Shown here: one piece after another, positions 54,083-62,200 of the stretch | Position numbering within the stretch: position 1 is the first letter of the stretch | Layout: every line of letters starts with the position of its first letter | From: Labrenzia sp. VG12 | GTDB taxonomy: Bacteria; Pseudomonadota; Alphaproteobacteria; Rhizobiales; Stappiaceae | NCBI RefSeq assembly: GCF_002237595.1 | Contig: NZ_CP022529.1 | Coordinates: 4,092,001 to 4,156,000 of the forward strand | Direction: 5' to 3' | DNA length: 64,000 nt | The notes under the pieces: model-generated | What the model was told of the DNA's origin: nothing | Databases searched by the model: none | The model's input: only the letters and a program-made list of their open reading frames with translations | Made by a program: the position numbers and the translations under genes

Positions 54083-54295
54083 TCAGACCGTGATGTCGAC
54101 GGCGTTGCCGAGACCGGGGATCTGGCGCTGTTCGCGGCGATCCTGCTCCTGCGTCGCCTGGGCGTCGTCAAGACGCTCGGCAACCTGGCGTTCCTGCTCG
54201 TTCTGGTCCCGAACGGCATTGGTGGCCAATTCATTGCGAACGCTTGCGGCGCTGTAAGCGGCCGAAGAGGAGGTGCTGTCCGATACACTCGCCAT
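54083..54295 (-). CDS. Small protein with C-terminal GLGNAVDITV motif
   Basis: 70 residues, hydrophilic and helical (ATQEQDRREQRQIPG), ending in GLGNAVDITV. AAAGGAG lies upstream, so translation is convincing. The terminal motif recurs in the next two leftward genes. No known domain covers the rest. It is convergent with tlpA and forms a small cluster with its two relatives. Confidence 0.65.
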   Translation of the reverse strand: MASVSDSTSSSAAYSAASVRNELATNAVRDQNEQERQVAERLDDAQATQEQDRREQRQIPGLGNAVDITV

Positions 54296-54329
54296 AACCG
54301 GTACTCCTTTGGCGTGGTGATGGGGTTAC

Positions 54330-54590
54330 TCAGACCCGAATGTCGACCTGACTACCGAGGCCGTTGTCGGGCTTGCGCGTTTCTGCACGGTTTTCCAGTT
54401 GCTCAGCCTGCCGGCTCAAGAGCTCGGCCCGGCTTGAGCTGAAGTCAGCCTGGCGCTGCACCGTCTCGGCCACAGCCTCGGACTGATTGGCATTGATCGT
54501 CTTCACCTGCTGCGCAAGCTGATCGGCCCGCGGCGTTGCAAGGGAAGGCTGAAAAGCCTGACTTGGTCCATATCCTATTGCTTCAGGCAT
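54330..54590 (-). CDS. Small protein with C-terminal GLGSQVDIRV motif
   Basis: 86 residues. A central Gln-rich coiled-coil-like helix (QLAQQVKTINANQSE, LLSRQAEQLENRAE) is followed by GLGSQVDIRV at the very end. The ending matches that of the adjacent small gene, which begins 34 bases downstream, and of the YjfB-like gene upstream. AAGGA is present before the ATG. Function unknown; it may be exported or assembled with its relatives. Confidence 0.65.
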   Translation of the reverse strand: MPEAIGYGPSQAFQPSLATPRADQLAQQVKTINANQSEAVAETVQRQADFSSSRAELLSRQAEQLENRAETRKPDNGLGSQVDIRV

Positions 54591-54904
54591 CGTAATTCCA
54601 TTCCTTGGATACGATTTTGCGTCTCTATAATGAGTTAAATAGTTGAAGCGAATAGTAAATACGATGACTTACCTGAAGGCAGAATGACCACTTTACTGAG
54701 ATACTCAGTAGCATTTTCCTAAAATTTTACCGATTAAGCTACAATTCATTGAAACAGTTCAATTAATTCCGTTCCGGCAATCATCAAGCATCGGCTGCAC
54801 TGCCTGCAAGGCTGCAACCGATGCATGGGAAAGCAGATCCCGGCGCGGACCGAGAAACGGGAATTGTTAAGAAATCGGACTGGTAGGATTCAGACTGGCA
54901 GGTT
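54591..54904 (-). other. Gene-free region with a long imperfect hairpin
   Basis: About 310 bases, AT-rich from 54610 to 54775. A stem with GCATCGG (54788-54794) pairing to CCGATGC (54818-54824) and an internal GCC/GGC stem lies just past the YjfB-like gene and may end its transcript. A promoter for the two leftward small genes is expected in the AT-rich part. No coding frame is supported. Confidence 0.5.
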
Positions 54905-55108
54905 TCAGGCCGTGACGTCGACCGTCGCGCCGAGCCCCGGAGGAGGGGCCGCCTGGGTGGACTGGAGATTTTCAGCACCCTGCTGCAGCAAGGCAACCAG
55001 ATTGGCATCCTGTTGGGCCGCCATCTTCAGCATCTTCGATTGCAGCGCCTGGGCCGTCTGGGCCTGGGACTGTGCAACAAATGTGTTGGCGATGCCGACG
55101 CTGTCCAT
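54905..55108 (-). CDS. YjfB-like putative motility protein
   Basis: 67 residues. Helical VAQSQAQTAQALQSKMLKMAAQQ followed by LVALLQQGAENLQS and a terminal PGLGATVDVTA. The length, the helical body and the final LGxxVDV closely resemble the YjfB 'putative motility protein' family (PF14070), in which Bacillus YjfB ends in a similar LGxxIDI. GAGGAG lies upstream. No flagellar gene is near, so a motility role is not supported by context. Confidence 0.68.
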   Translation of the reverse strand: MDSVGIANTFVAQSQAQTAQALQSKMLKMAAQQDANLVALLQQGAENLQSTQAAPPPGLGATVDVTA

Positions 55109-55174
55109 CTGGAACTCCTCGATTCGCCCGCCAGCCTATCCGCGCGCCCTTAATCGGGCGTTAACAATCATTGG

Positions 55175-56686
55175 TCAGGACGAACGGGCCTGCCTCAAAA
55201 CGGTCCGTTTGACCTTTCCAGATGGGGTTCGTGGCAAGCTGTCCACGGCCCGGTAAACCTTTGGTCGCTTGTATTCGGCAAGGTGCCGCGCAGCATGTTC
55301 CGCAAGACGGCCTTCATCGAAAGACGCCGGATCCTGCGGCACCACAAAGGCGGTTATCAGGCTGACGCCGTCGCGAGCCGGAACTGCGGTCACCGCAACT
55401 TCCTGGACCTGGCCGTCGGCGGCCAGCACCCGCTCCACCTCTTCCGGTGCCACCCGGTATCCGAAGGCGTTCATCAGGTCATCGGCACGGCCTTCATACC
55501 AGTAGTATCCGTCCGCGTCCGCGCGGGCCCTGTCACCGGTCAGGAACCAGTCCCCCCGGAAGGCCGCTTCCGTCTCTTGGGGATTGTTCCAGTATCCGAG
55601 CATCAGGCCGGGTTCATCGCGGTGAACAGCAAGCAGACCGGTTTCTTCCACCTCTGCAAAAGAAACCGTTTCGCCCAGTTCCCTCAGGTCGGTTTCTCTT
55701 AGAAGTGTCACCTTGCGACCGGCTTGCGGGCGGCCGGGAGAACCAGGCTTCACCGGCACATCGGGGCTGCTGGAGAGATAGGTGGAGATCTCGCTCATGC
55801 CGAGCGCCTCGTAGAGTTCCCGTCCGCTCCGTGTCTTCCAGTCCTGGTAAAGAGAGACCGACAGGGCTTCTCCCGCCGTCAGGCCATGGCGCAGATCCGG
55901 AAAGGATCTGCGGGTCACCTCGCCATACTTCAGGATCCGCCGGTAGAGGCTTGGCACGGCGGCAAACAGCGTCGCGCGGCTCCTTGTGAGGAGGTCCGGC
56001 CAGACATCCGGTTCACGCGGTCCGTCATAGACGACGCTGGTGGCGCCGTTGGCCCAGGGGTCCATCAGACCGGCACCCAGCGTGTAGGTCCAGTTGAAGG
56101 CACCGGCATGCAGCAACCGGTCGTCCCGCTGCATGCCATACCAGCCACGATCCATCGGGCGCCGCGCTGCTGCCGCCCTGTGAGCATGCAGGACACCTTT
56201 TGGCCGGCCGCTGGTGCCGGACGTATAGATCAGGAATGCCGGATCATCCGGAGCCGTTTCGGCAAACCCTGCCGGCGTGGCGCTTTTCAGATCCCGGATC
56301 CCGTCCGGCCCAAGCGCCGTGATCGCCGTATCATCCGGCAACGTGGTCTTGCCGTCATGCAACACAAGCCGCGCACCACTGTCGGCCAGGAGCAGACCGG
56401 TTTCGGCCGCCGTCAGCTGCGAAGACGTCGGGATTGGAACACAGCCGGCCGCTATCGCTCCAAAGAACAGGAGCGGAAAATCGCTCGAATGGCCAATTCT
56501 GAGCAGTATCCGGTCGCCCTGATCGAGGCCCGATGCCGTGAGACCTGCCGCAACTGCCAGCACCTGGCGCGTCAGATCGGCAAATTTCCAGGTTTCCAGA
56601 AGGTCGACGCCCGGCCCAACCACTTCCAGCGCCGATTTGCCCGGATCGGGCGCGGCGCTGGTCAGGCAATAACGGGCAAGGTTCAT
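55175..56686 (-). CDS. AMP-forming acyl-CoA synthetase (benzoate-CoA-ligase-like)
   Basis: 503 residues. P-loop IYTSGTSGRPKGV near residue 155, EALGMSEISTY (A5), FLTGDRARADADGYYWYEGR (A7-A8) and catalytic Lys in PRTPSGKVKRTVL at the C-terminus. The overall size and the HAGAFNWTYTLG segment fit benzoate- and short-chain acyl-CoA ligases. It starts 11 bases after hbd and probably shares the etf-hbd transcript. Confidence 0.88.
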   Translation of the reverse strand: MNLARYCLTSAAPDPGKSALEVVGPGVDLLETWKFADLTRQVLAVAAGLTASGLDQGDRILLRIGHSSDFPLLFFGAIAAGCVPIPTSSQLTAAETGLLLADSGARLVLHDGKTTLPDDTAITALGPDGIRDLKSATPAGFAETAPDDPAFLIYTSGTSGRPKGVLHAHRAAAARRPMDRGWYGMQRDDRLLHAGAFNWTYTLGAGLMDPWANGATSVVYDGPREPDVWPDLLTRSRATLFAAVPSLYRRILKYGEVTRRSFPDLRHGLTAGEALSVSLYQDWKTRSGRELYEALGMSEISTYLSSSPDVPVKPGSPGRPQAGRKVTLLRETDLRELGETVSFAEVEETGLLAVHRDEPGLMLGYWNNPQETEAAFRGDWFLTGDRARADADGYYWYEGRADDLMNAFGYRVAPEEVERVLAADGQVQEVAVTAVPARDGVSLITAFVVPQDPASFDEGRLAEHAARHLAEYKRPKVYRAVDSLPRTPSGKVKRTVLRQARSS

Positions 56687-56697
56687 CAGCCGTCCGC

Positions 56698-57579
56698 TTA
56701 GCGGGTCGGCACCGGGTGCTCACCGCGATAGTCGTAGAAACCGCGCTGGGTCTTGCGGCCGAGCCAGCCGGCTTCGACATATTTCACCAGCAGCGGGCAA
56801 GGCCGGTATTTGGTGTCCGCCAGGCCTTCGTAGAGCACCTGCATGATCGACAGGCAGGTATCCAGACCGATGAAATCGGCAAGCTGCAGCGGACCCATCG
56901 GGTGATTGGCACCCAGGCGCATGGCCTTGTCGATGGATTCAACGGAGCCGACACCCTCATACAGCGTGTAGATCGCCTCGTTGATCATCGGCAGCAAGAT
57001 GCGATTGACCATGAAAGCCGGGAAGTCCTCGGCAACGGCAATCTGCTTGCCGAGACGTTCGCAGAAGCCCTTCGACGCTTCGAAGGTTTCGTCCTCGGTC
57101 GCGATGCCGCGCACGAGCTCGACCAGGTCCATGATCGGAACCGGGTTCATGAAGTGAATACCGATGAAGCGTTCCGGACGGTCCGTCGTTGCAGCCAGAC
57201 GCGTGATTGAAATCGACGACGTGTTGGTGGCAAGGATCGCTTCCGGTTTCAGGATCGGACACAGCTGCGAGAAGATCTTGCGTTTGATCTGCTCGTTTTC
57301 AACAGCCGATTCAATCACCAGATCCGCATCGCGCAACGTGTCGAGGTCTTCGGCCGGTTTGATCCGGTCAAGCGCGGCGGTCCGCTCTTCCTCGGTGATG
57401 AGCGATTTGGACACCTGGCGCGCCATGTTGCCGTTGATGGACGCCAGACCTGACTCGATCCGCTCCATGGAAAGGTCGCTCAGGCCCACGTCGAAGCCGG
57501 CGAGCGCACAAACATGCGCAATGCCGCTGCCCATCTGACCAGAGCCGATCACGCCGACTTTCTTGATTTCGACTGCCAT
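56698..57579 (-). CDS. hbd: 3-hydroxybutyryl-CoA dehydrogenase
   Basis: 293 residues. Rossmann motif VGVIGSGQMGSGIAHVCA at the N-terminus, NTSSISITRLA, GIHFMNPVPIMDLVE with the catalytic His, and NRILLPMINEAI. It oxidises (S)-3-hydroxyacyl-CoA with NAD. The start at 57579 (MAVEIKKVG) fits the family; an upstream in-frame extension does not. It is downstream of etfBA and overlaps no other gene. Confidence 0.95.
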   Translation of the reverse strand: MAVEIKKVGVIGSGQMGSGIAHVCALAGFDVGLSDLSMERIESGLASINGNMARQVSKSLITEEERTAALDRIKPAEDLDTLRDADLVIESAVENEQIKRKIFSQLCPILKPEAILATNTSSISITRLAATTDRPERFIGIHFMNPVPIMDLVELVRGIATEDETFEASKGFCERLGKQIAVAEDFPAFMVNRILLPMINEAIYTLYEGVGSVESIDKAMRLGANHPMGPLQLADFIGLDTCLSIMQVLYEGLADTKYRPCPLLVKYVEAGWLGRKTQRGFYDYRGEHPVPTR

Positions 57580-57659
57580 CCTGAAATTCCGATCTTTTGA
57601 AACGTCCCGGTGAAACGGGTTGCGGCTATTTTTGGCAAGTCTTGCGCCGAACAGCAAGA

Positions 57660-57693
57660 ACCCCGGAGCGAAAACTGTCATTCACCCCGGGGT
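57660..57693 (-). terminator. Possible hairpin between etfA and hbd
   Basis: ACCCCGG (57660-57666) pairs with CCGGGGT (57687-57693) around a 20-base loop. The minus-strand tail TTCTTGCTG is weakly U-rich. It might attenuate transcription from etfA into hbd. Confidence 0.4.
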
Positions 57694-57716
57694 CCGTGAT
57701 CAATTTGCCGCAGGTG

Positions 57717-58648
57717 TTACTCGACGGCAGCCTTCAAATCGGGCAGGACTTCGAACAGATCCGCGACCAGACCGTAGTCCGCCACCTGGAAAATCGGGGC
57801 TTCCTCGTCCTTGTTGATCGCGACGATCACCTTGGAGTCCTTCATGCCCGCCAGGTGCTGGATGGCACCGGAAATGCCGCAGGCAATGTAGAGATCCGGA
57901 GCAACCACCTTGCCGGTTTGGCCCACCTGCCAGTCGTTCGGGCATAACCCGCATCGACGGCGGCACGCGAGGCACCAACAGCAGCGCCGAGTGCATCGGC
58001 CACCGGCATGATGACTTCCTGGAACTTCTCTTCAGATCCGAGCGCACGGCCACCGGAAATGATGATCTTTGCCGAAGTCAGCTCCGGCCGGTCAGACTTG
58101 GAGAGTTCCTCGCCGACAAATTCGGACAGGCCTGCACCATCTGTGCCGGCGACTGCCTCGACAGAAGCCGATCCGCCTTCCTCGGCGGCGGCAAACGTCG
58201 AGGTCCGGACCGTGATCACCTTCTTCGGATCACCGGACTTGACCGTCTGGATGGCATTGCCGGCATAGATCGGACGCTCGAACGTGTCGGCATCGATCAC
58301 GGCGGTGATGTCGGAGATCTGCATCACGTCCAGAAGCGCGGCCACACGCGGCAGCGTGTTCTTGCCGTTGGCGGTTGCCGGAGCAACGATCGCGTCATAA
58401 TCGCCGGCCATGCCCACGATCAGTTCAGCCAGCGGTTCGGCCAGCTGATGTTCCAGGGCATCGCTTTCGGCAACCAGGACCTTGGCGGCACCGCTGAGCT
58501 TGGCGGCTTGTTCCGCAACAGCCTGGACGCCCTTGCCGGCAACCAGGACATGAACGTCGGCACCCAGCGCTGCGGCAGCAGTCAGGGCTTTCGCGGTGGC
58601 ATCATTGAGGGCGCCGCCGGCATGTTCGGCCACAAGAAGTGTTGTCAT
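57717..58648 (-). pseudogene. etfA: Electron transfer flavoprotein alpha subunit, frameshifted
   Basis: The first 236 codons are a normal EtfA (LLVAEHAGG, SGDPKKVITVRTSTF, ISGGRALGSEEKFQEVIMP). After VDAGY the frame shifts into ARTTGRW, while the normal continuation (APNDWQVGQTGKV, then ACGISGAIQHLAGM, VAINKDEEAPIFQVADYG) lies in another frame ending at 57717. Restoring one C in a CCC run on the coding strand (57940-57942) rejoins a 310-residue protein. The shift removes half the FAD-binding domain, so a truncated product would not work. It could be a real mutation or a sequencing error. Confidence 0.9.
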
Positions 58649-58670
58649 AGTCTATCCTCCTGGGCAGTCC

Positions 58671-59420
58671 TTAAAGGACGCCGGCCTCGTTCTTGAGTTT
58701 TTCGACCAGTTCGCCGATGGACTCGACCTTGATACCGGCTTCGCGTGCAGCTGGTTCCGCGGTCGACACAACCGTCAGGCGCGGCGTGACATCGACGCCA
58801 TAATCACCCGGGGTCTTCTCATCGATCGGCTTCTTCTTCGCCTTCATGATGTTCGGCAGGGAGGCATAGCGCGGCTCGTTGAGGCGCAGGTCGGTGGTTA
58901 CGATGGCCGGCAGTTTCAGCTTGACGGTCTGCAGACCGCCATCGACTTCGCGAGTGACATCCACGGTGCCATCGCCCAGATCAACCTTGGAAGCAAACGT
59001 GCCCTGGCTCCAGCCCAGAAGAGCCGCCAGCATCTGGCCGGTCTGATTGCAATCGTCGTCGATGGCCTGCTTGCCCAGAATGACAAGACCGGGCTCTTCC
59101 GCTTCGACGATGCCCTTGAGGATCTTGGCAACGGCAAGCGGCTCTGTGGTTTCGTCCGTCTTGACGAGGATGCCCCGGTCGGCGCCCATGGCCAGACCTG
59201 TACGCAGGGTTTCGGTCGCCTGCTGCGGGCCGACGGAAACAACAACGACTTCGGTCGCCTTGCCGGCTTCCTTCAGTCTCAGGGCCTCTTCGACGGAGAT
59301 TTCGTCGAACGGGTTCATGGACATCTTGACGTTGGCAAGATCGACGCCCGAACCATCCGCCTTGACGCGGACCTTCACGTTATAGTCGATGACCCGTTTC
59401 ACGGGTACGAGGATTTTCAT
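58671..59420 (-). CDS. etfB: Electron transfer flavoprotein beta subunit
   Basis: 249 residues. N-terminal MKILVPVKRVIDYNVKVRV, AMP-binding and interface motifs NPFDEISVEEALRLKE, and the signature AIVTTDLRLNEPRYASLPNIM are typical. With EtfA it carries electrons from acyl-CoA dehydrogenases to ETF-quinone oxidoreductase. Upstream gene of the etfBA pair. Confidence 0.95.
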   Translation of the reverse strand: MKILVPVKRVIDYNVKVRVKADGSGVDLANVKMSMNPFDEISVEEALRLKEAGKATEVVVVSVGPQQATETLRTGLAMGADRGILVKTDETTEPLAVAKILKGIVEAEEPGLVILGKQAIDDDCNQTGQMLAALLGWSQGTFASKVDLGDGTVDVTREVDGGLQTVKLKLPAIVTTDLRLNEPRYASLPNIMKAKKKPIDEKTPGDYGVDVTPRLTVVSTAEPAAREAGIKVESIGELVEKLKNEAGVL

Positions 59421-59728
59421 TTGGTCTCAACCTCTTGCTGGGCCGGCTTTCACCGCACCGCTGAACCGGGCTCACCCGCCAGATGACGTTAGGTCATAAA
59501 TGGCGGATTTGAGCCAATCGTGGCGCATGGCGGGGGACGGTACTGACCGACACGGCAGCTGTCAATTGCGGTAAAAGGTCTAAGGCGGCAATTTGCCGGG
59601 CCTAGAAAACGATGCGTCGCAAAGATGATAGTTCGGCGGCGCAACAAGGGCGCCGAAATCGGCTCGAAAAAGATGATTGCAGGCCGAAAGACGATCGGCC
59701 CGCTTTTCGTCGTTGCCGTTCTGAAAAT
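59421..59728. other. Intergenic region: etfB promoter and sigma-operon hairpins
   Basis: About 300 bases with no supported gene. It holds the etfB upstream region and two hairpins: TTCGGCG (59632-59638) / CGCCGAA (59651-59657), and the terminator-like stem listed separately. Confidence 0.5.
59682..59700 (-). terminator. Probable terminator of the ECF sigma/anti-sigma operon
   Basis: GGCCGA / TCGGCC with a 7-base loop. On the minus strand TGCAATCATCTTTTTC follows, which includes a T-run. Confidence 0.55.
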
Positions 59729-60427
59729 CTAGATGCCCGGTGTTTGCGGAGAAAACTTGTCCGACACCGGTTCGGCGAAAACGGTGGTCCAGGTTCCGTT
59801 TTCCTCGCGGCAAGCCGTGCCCTTGATGGACAGATCGAGCCCGCCAAACGTTGTTTCGCGCAGATATTGTCGGCACCAGTGACCGCTTTTGCTGCGATAG
59901 GTCTTGATCGGTGTCAGGACTTCGCTCCAGTCGCCTTCCTGGCCGATGAACACCGGTTCGCCGCTGACCTTGGTTTCCAGAGCCTGCTGAACCGTTTGCG
60001 CCAGAAGAATACGTTCGGTCTCCATGTGGGCAGCGAGGGAAGAGACGGCGTCATCCATGCGCGACTGCATCCAGAAGGACGTGAACACGAAGGTGCCGGC
60101 GATCAGAACAAGGGCTGCCGCCATTTGAACAAATACCGTGTTGAGGGATGAAACACCCGGGCGGGACACAGGCTGCTCGCGCCGTGCGAATTCCCGGTCG
60201 ATCAGTGCCTGGAAACGGTCCATGGAGTGGTCCGGAACCGCTGCGGGAACAGCCTCCTGCAAAACCGTGTTGTCGCGGGACATCTTTTCCAGAAGTTCCC
60301 GGCCGCCATCTTGCTGTTCGATCTTCTCGATCAGGACGGCACGCTCTTCAACGGTGCCCTCACAGTCCAGGATCTTGCCGATATCCTTGGCGAGCAGGAT
60401 CTGCTCGCGCCTTTCGTCGAATGTCAT
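59729..60427 (-). CDS. Membrane anti-sigma factor with two-cysteine C-terminal domain
   Basis: 232 residues. A cytoplasmic N-terminal helical part (to about 95), one membrane helix (VFVQMAAALVLIAGTFVFTSFW) and a periplasmic domain ending with WCRQY and GTACREENGTW. The start overlaps the ECF sigma stop by 4 bases (ATGA), so it is the expected anti-sigma partner. It has no HxxxCxxC zinc motif. The periplasmic domain pattern (CRxY ... GxACR ... W) recurs in the lipoprotein encoded 1.4 kb to the right. Confidence 0.78.
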   Translation of the reverse strand: MTFDERREQILLAKDIGKILDCEGTVEERAVLIEKIEQQDGGRELLEKMSRDNTVLQEAVPAAVPDHSMDRFQALIDREFARREQPVSRPGVSSLNTVFVQMAAALVLIAGTFVFTSFWMQSRMDDAVSSLAAHMETERILLAQTVQQALETKVSGEPVFIGQEGDWSEVLTPIKTYRSKSGHWCRQYLRETTFGGLDLSIKGTACREENGTWTTVFAEPVSDKFSPQTPGI

Positions 60428-60966
60428 CCCATACCCCCTGGCATGCTGCGCAGCCCGGCACTTGGCGCCTTGTCATTGGTCTCCAGCCATTCGCGGAGCT
60501 TCAGGCGGGCGCGCGCCAGCCGGCTTGTCACCGTGCCGATCGGAACCCCGAGTTCAGCCGCCACATCCTTGTAGCTTCGGCCCTCGATGGCGATTTTCAG
60601 CAGAACTTCCCGACTGTCTTCTTCCAGTTCGCCGATAAAAACCTGGACACGCTGCAGTTCCAGACTGCTGCTTGCCGCCTTGGCTCCGTCATAGCTTTCT
60701 TCAAAATCCAGCATGGCCAGATCGAACAGTCTTGCCCGGTTCGCCGTATCGCGAACCGTGTTGAAGTAGAGGTTCTGCAGGATCCGGAACATCCAGCTGT
60801 CAAGCCGGGTGGCCGGGTCGAATTGATCCAGAGACCGGATTGCGCGCTCGCATGTCGTCTGGACCAGATCGTCCGCCTGGTCCGGGTTTCGGCACAGCCT
60901 TAAAGCAAAACTCCTCAACTTCGGGAGCAGACGGATCATCTCCGTCTTTAACGTTTCTTCAGGCAA
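60424..60966 (-). CDS. ECF-type RNA polymerase sigma factor
   Basis: 180 residues. Region 2 shows RLCRNPDQADDLVQTTCERAI and WMFRILQNLYFNTVRD; region 4 shows SREVLLKIAIEGRSYKDVAAELGVPIGTVTSRLARARLKL. TTG start with CGGAGAG upstream. It directs RNA polymerase to a stress regulon held in check by the membrane anti-sigma factor encoded next. Group is not assigned. Confidence 0.93.
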   Translation of the reverse strand: MPEETLKTEMIRLLPKLRSFALRLCRNPDQADDLVQTTCERAIRSLDQFDPATRLDSWMFRILQNLYFNTVRDTANRARLFDLAMLDFEESYDGAKAASSSLELQRVQVFIGELEEDSREVLLKIAIEGRSYKDVAAELGVPIGTVTSRLARARLKLREWLETNDKAPSAGLRSMPGGMG

Positions 60967-60998
60967 GAAGCTCTCCGCAAAACCGCTCTCAAGAGTGA

Positions 60999-61025
60999 CA
61001 ACACGTAAGCAGACCTTTTTTTTCC
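60999..61025 (-). promoter_or_regulatory. Possible ECF-type autoregulatory promoter
   Basis: On the minus strand GGAAA is followed 15 bases later by CGTGTT, close to the GGAAC-N16-CGTT-type elements used by many ECF factors, 33 bases from the sigma start codon. The -35 element lies partly in an eight-A run, so this is weak. Confidence 0.28.
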
Positions 61026-61148
61026 GACTTTTTTTAGATTATTCTGGGGAAGAAGTCAGAACACCCAGGTGTTGTGTGTGCGCAGGTCGGGAAATCTCGA
61101 AGAGAATTCCGCAACCACACGAAATACCGCTTGGAAGCCCGGATTTTG

Positions 61149-61775
61149 ATGAATCGCACCCGTCAGAACACATTGCAAGACCGCCTCTCTGCGATGACAC
61201 GCGTTCTTTCGGGTGTTGCGGCAGCGGCGCTGGTGTTTTCTATTGTCTTCTTCAGCCCCTTGATTGACATGAAAGACACGACGTCCGCTGCCGCACAATC
61301 TCGCGCGGAACGTGGTGGGGGCAGAAGCGAACGGGGTGACCGCAGCGAGCGTCGCGACCGGCAGGATCGAGATGACCGGGGCCGCGGAGATCGGGACAGA
61401 GGAGATCGGGACAGAGGAGATCGGGACAACGATCGAGACGACCGCGATCGGCGTGACAGGGACAGGGACCGGGACGACAGAGACCGGAACGACCGGGATC
61501 AGGACGATCAGGACAACAACCAGTCTAACGCGAGCCGGGACAACCGGGATGACGACGAGGATCAGGCCGAGACTTCCAGCTCGCCGCAGACTGAAACACG
61601 CTCGTCAAAAGGCACCAGCAGCAATTCTGACGCCTCTGCCCAAGAAAAGCCCCGATCTGGGGGTTTCCTGAAACGGATATTCGGGGGTGGCCGGTTCGTT
61701 GGCGACAGCGAACCTTCCGGGGAACCGCTTTCGCGCGGCCAGGAACAGGAGGCGATCCAGAACGGTTGGAAATAG
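61149..61775 (+). CDS. Exported Arg/Asp-rich low-complexity protein
   Basis: 208 residues. A signal peptide or anchor (VLSGVAAAALVFSIVFFSPL) precedes a long stretch dominated by Arg-Asp, for example RDRGDRDRGD, then Asn/Ser-rich and a basic-aromatic SGGFLKRIFGGGRF near the end. Repeats make family assignment unreliable. Divergent from the ECF sigma gene, so it may belong to the same regulon. It may bind polyanions or the cell wall, but that is speculation. Confidence 0.68.
   Translation: MNRTRQNTLQDRLSAMTRVLSGVAAAALVFSIVFFSPLIDMKDTTSAAAQSRAERGGGRSERGDRSERRDRQDRDDRGRGDRDRGDRDRGDRDNDRDDRDRRDRDRDRDDRDRNDRDQDDQDNNQSNASRDNRDDDEDQAETSSSPQTETRSSKGTSSNSDASAQEKPRSGGFLKRIFGGGRFVGDSEPSGEPLSRGQEQEAIQNGWK
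61386..61430 (+). repeat. Three tandem 15-bp units in the Arg/Asp-rich gene
   Basis: GGAGATCGGGACAGA occurs twice, and a third copy differs only in its last two bases. Each codes Gly-Asp-Arg-Asp-Arg or Asn. Slippage in such repeats can change length. Confidence 0.85.
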
Positions 61776-61796
61776 ATCCAAGAGGCGGGATCGATT

Positions 61797-62189
61797 TTGG
61801 CGGGACGGTTTTGCGAATTCCCAAGAAGGATGGCGATGATCGCCGTGTGCGCCGGCACCGTTTCGGCCTGCACGGCCAGTTCGTCACTTTCCCCTGATCC
61901 GGATGCCGTGGCCGTGGCCGTTGACACGGCACTTGTCAATTCCGACCAGTCACTGGCGGCAAGAAATCTTCAAAAAGCGCTCGAAACGTCTCTGTCCGGC
62001 AGGACCTTGAGTTGGCGCAACGCCGCAAGCGGTACACGCGGATCCGTGACCCCGAACAGGACCTGGAAGACTGCGAAAGGCGTTTATTGCCGGTCGTATA
62101 GCGAAATCATCAAGCCGGTGTCTCGACAGTCGATCAGGCGAAGCGGCGTCGCCTGCCGTTCGCCAAACGCTGTCTGGAACGAGGCCTGA
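61797..62189 (+). CDS. Lipoprotein sharing the anti-sigma periplasmic motif
   Basis: 130 residues. A start at TTG gives FPRRMAMIAVCAGTVSAC, a lipoprotein signal with twin Arg and lipobox VSAC; a later ATG (61836) gives a signal too short to be convincing. The mature part contains GVYCRSYSE and GVACRSPNAVW, the same CRxY...GxACR...W layout found in the anti-sigma factor. It is 21 bases downstream of the Arg/Asp-rich gene and probably co-transcribed. Confidence 0.62.
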   Translation: MAGRFCEFPRRMAMIAVCAGTVSACTASSSLSPDPDAVAVAVDTALVNSDQSLAARNLQKALETSLSGRTLSWRNAASGTRGSVTPNRTWKTAKGVYCRSYSEIIKPVSRQSIRRSGVACRSPNAVWNEA

Positions 62190-62200
62190 GCTCAAGCAGA

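Noticed and set aside
54784..55008. A frame of 74 codons overlapping the YjfB-like gene on the same strand
   Set aside because: It is out of frame with the supported gene, lacks a ribosome-binding site and shows no motif.
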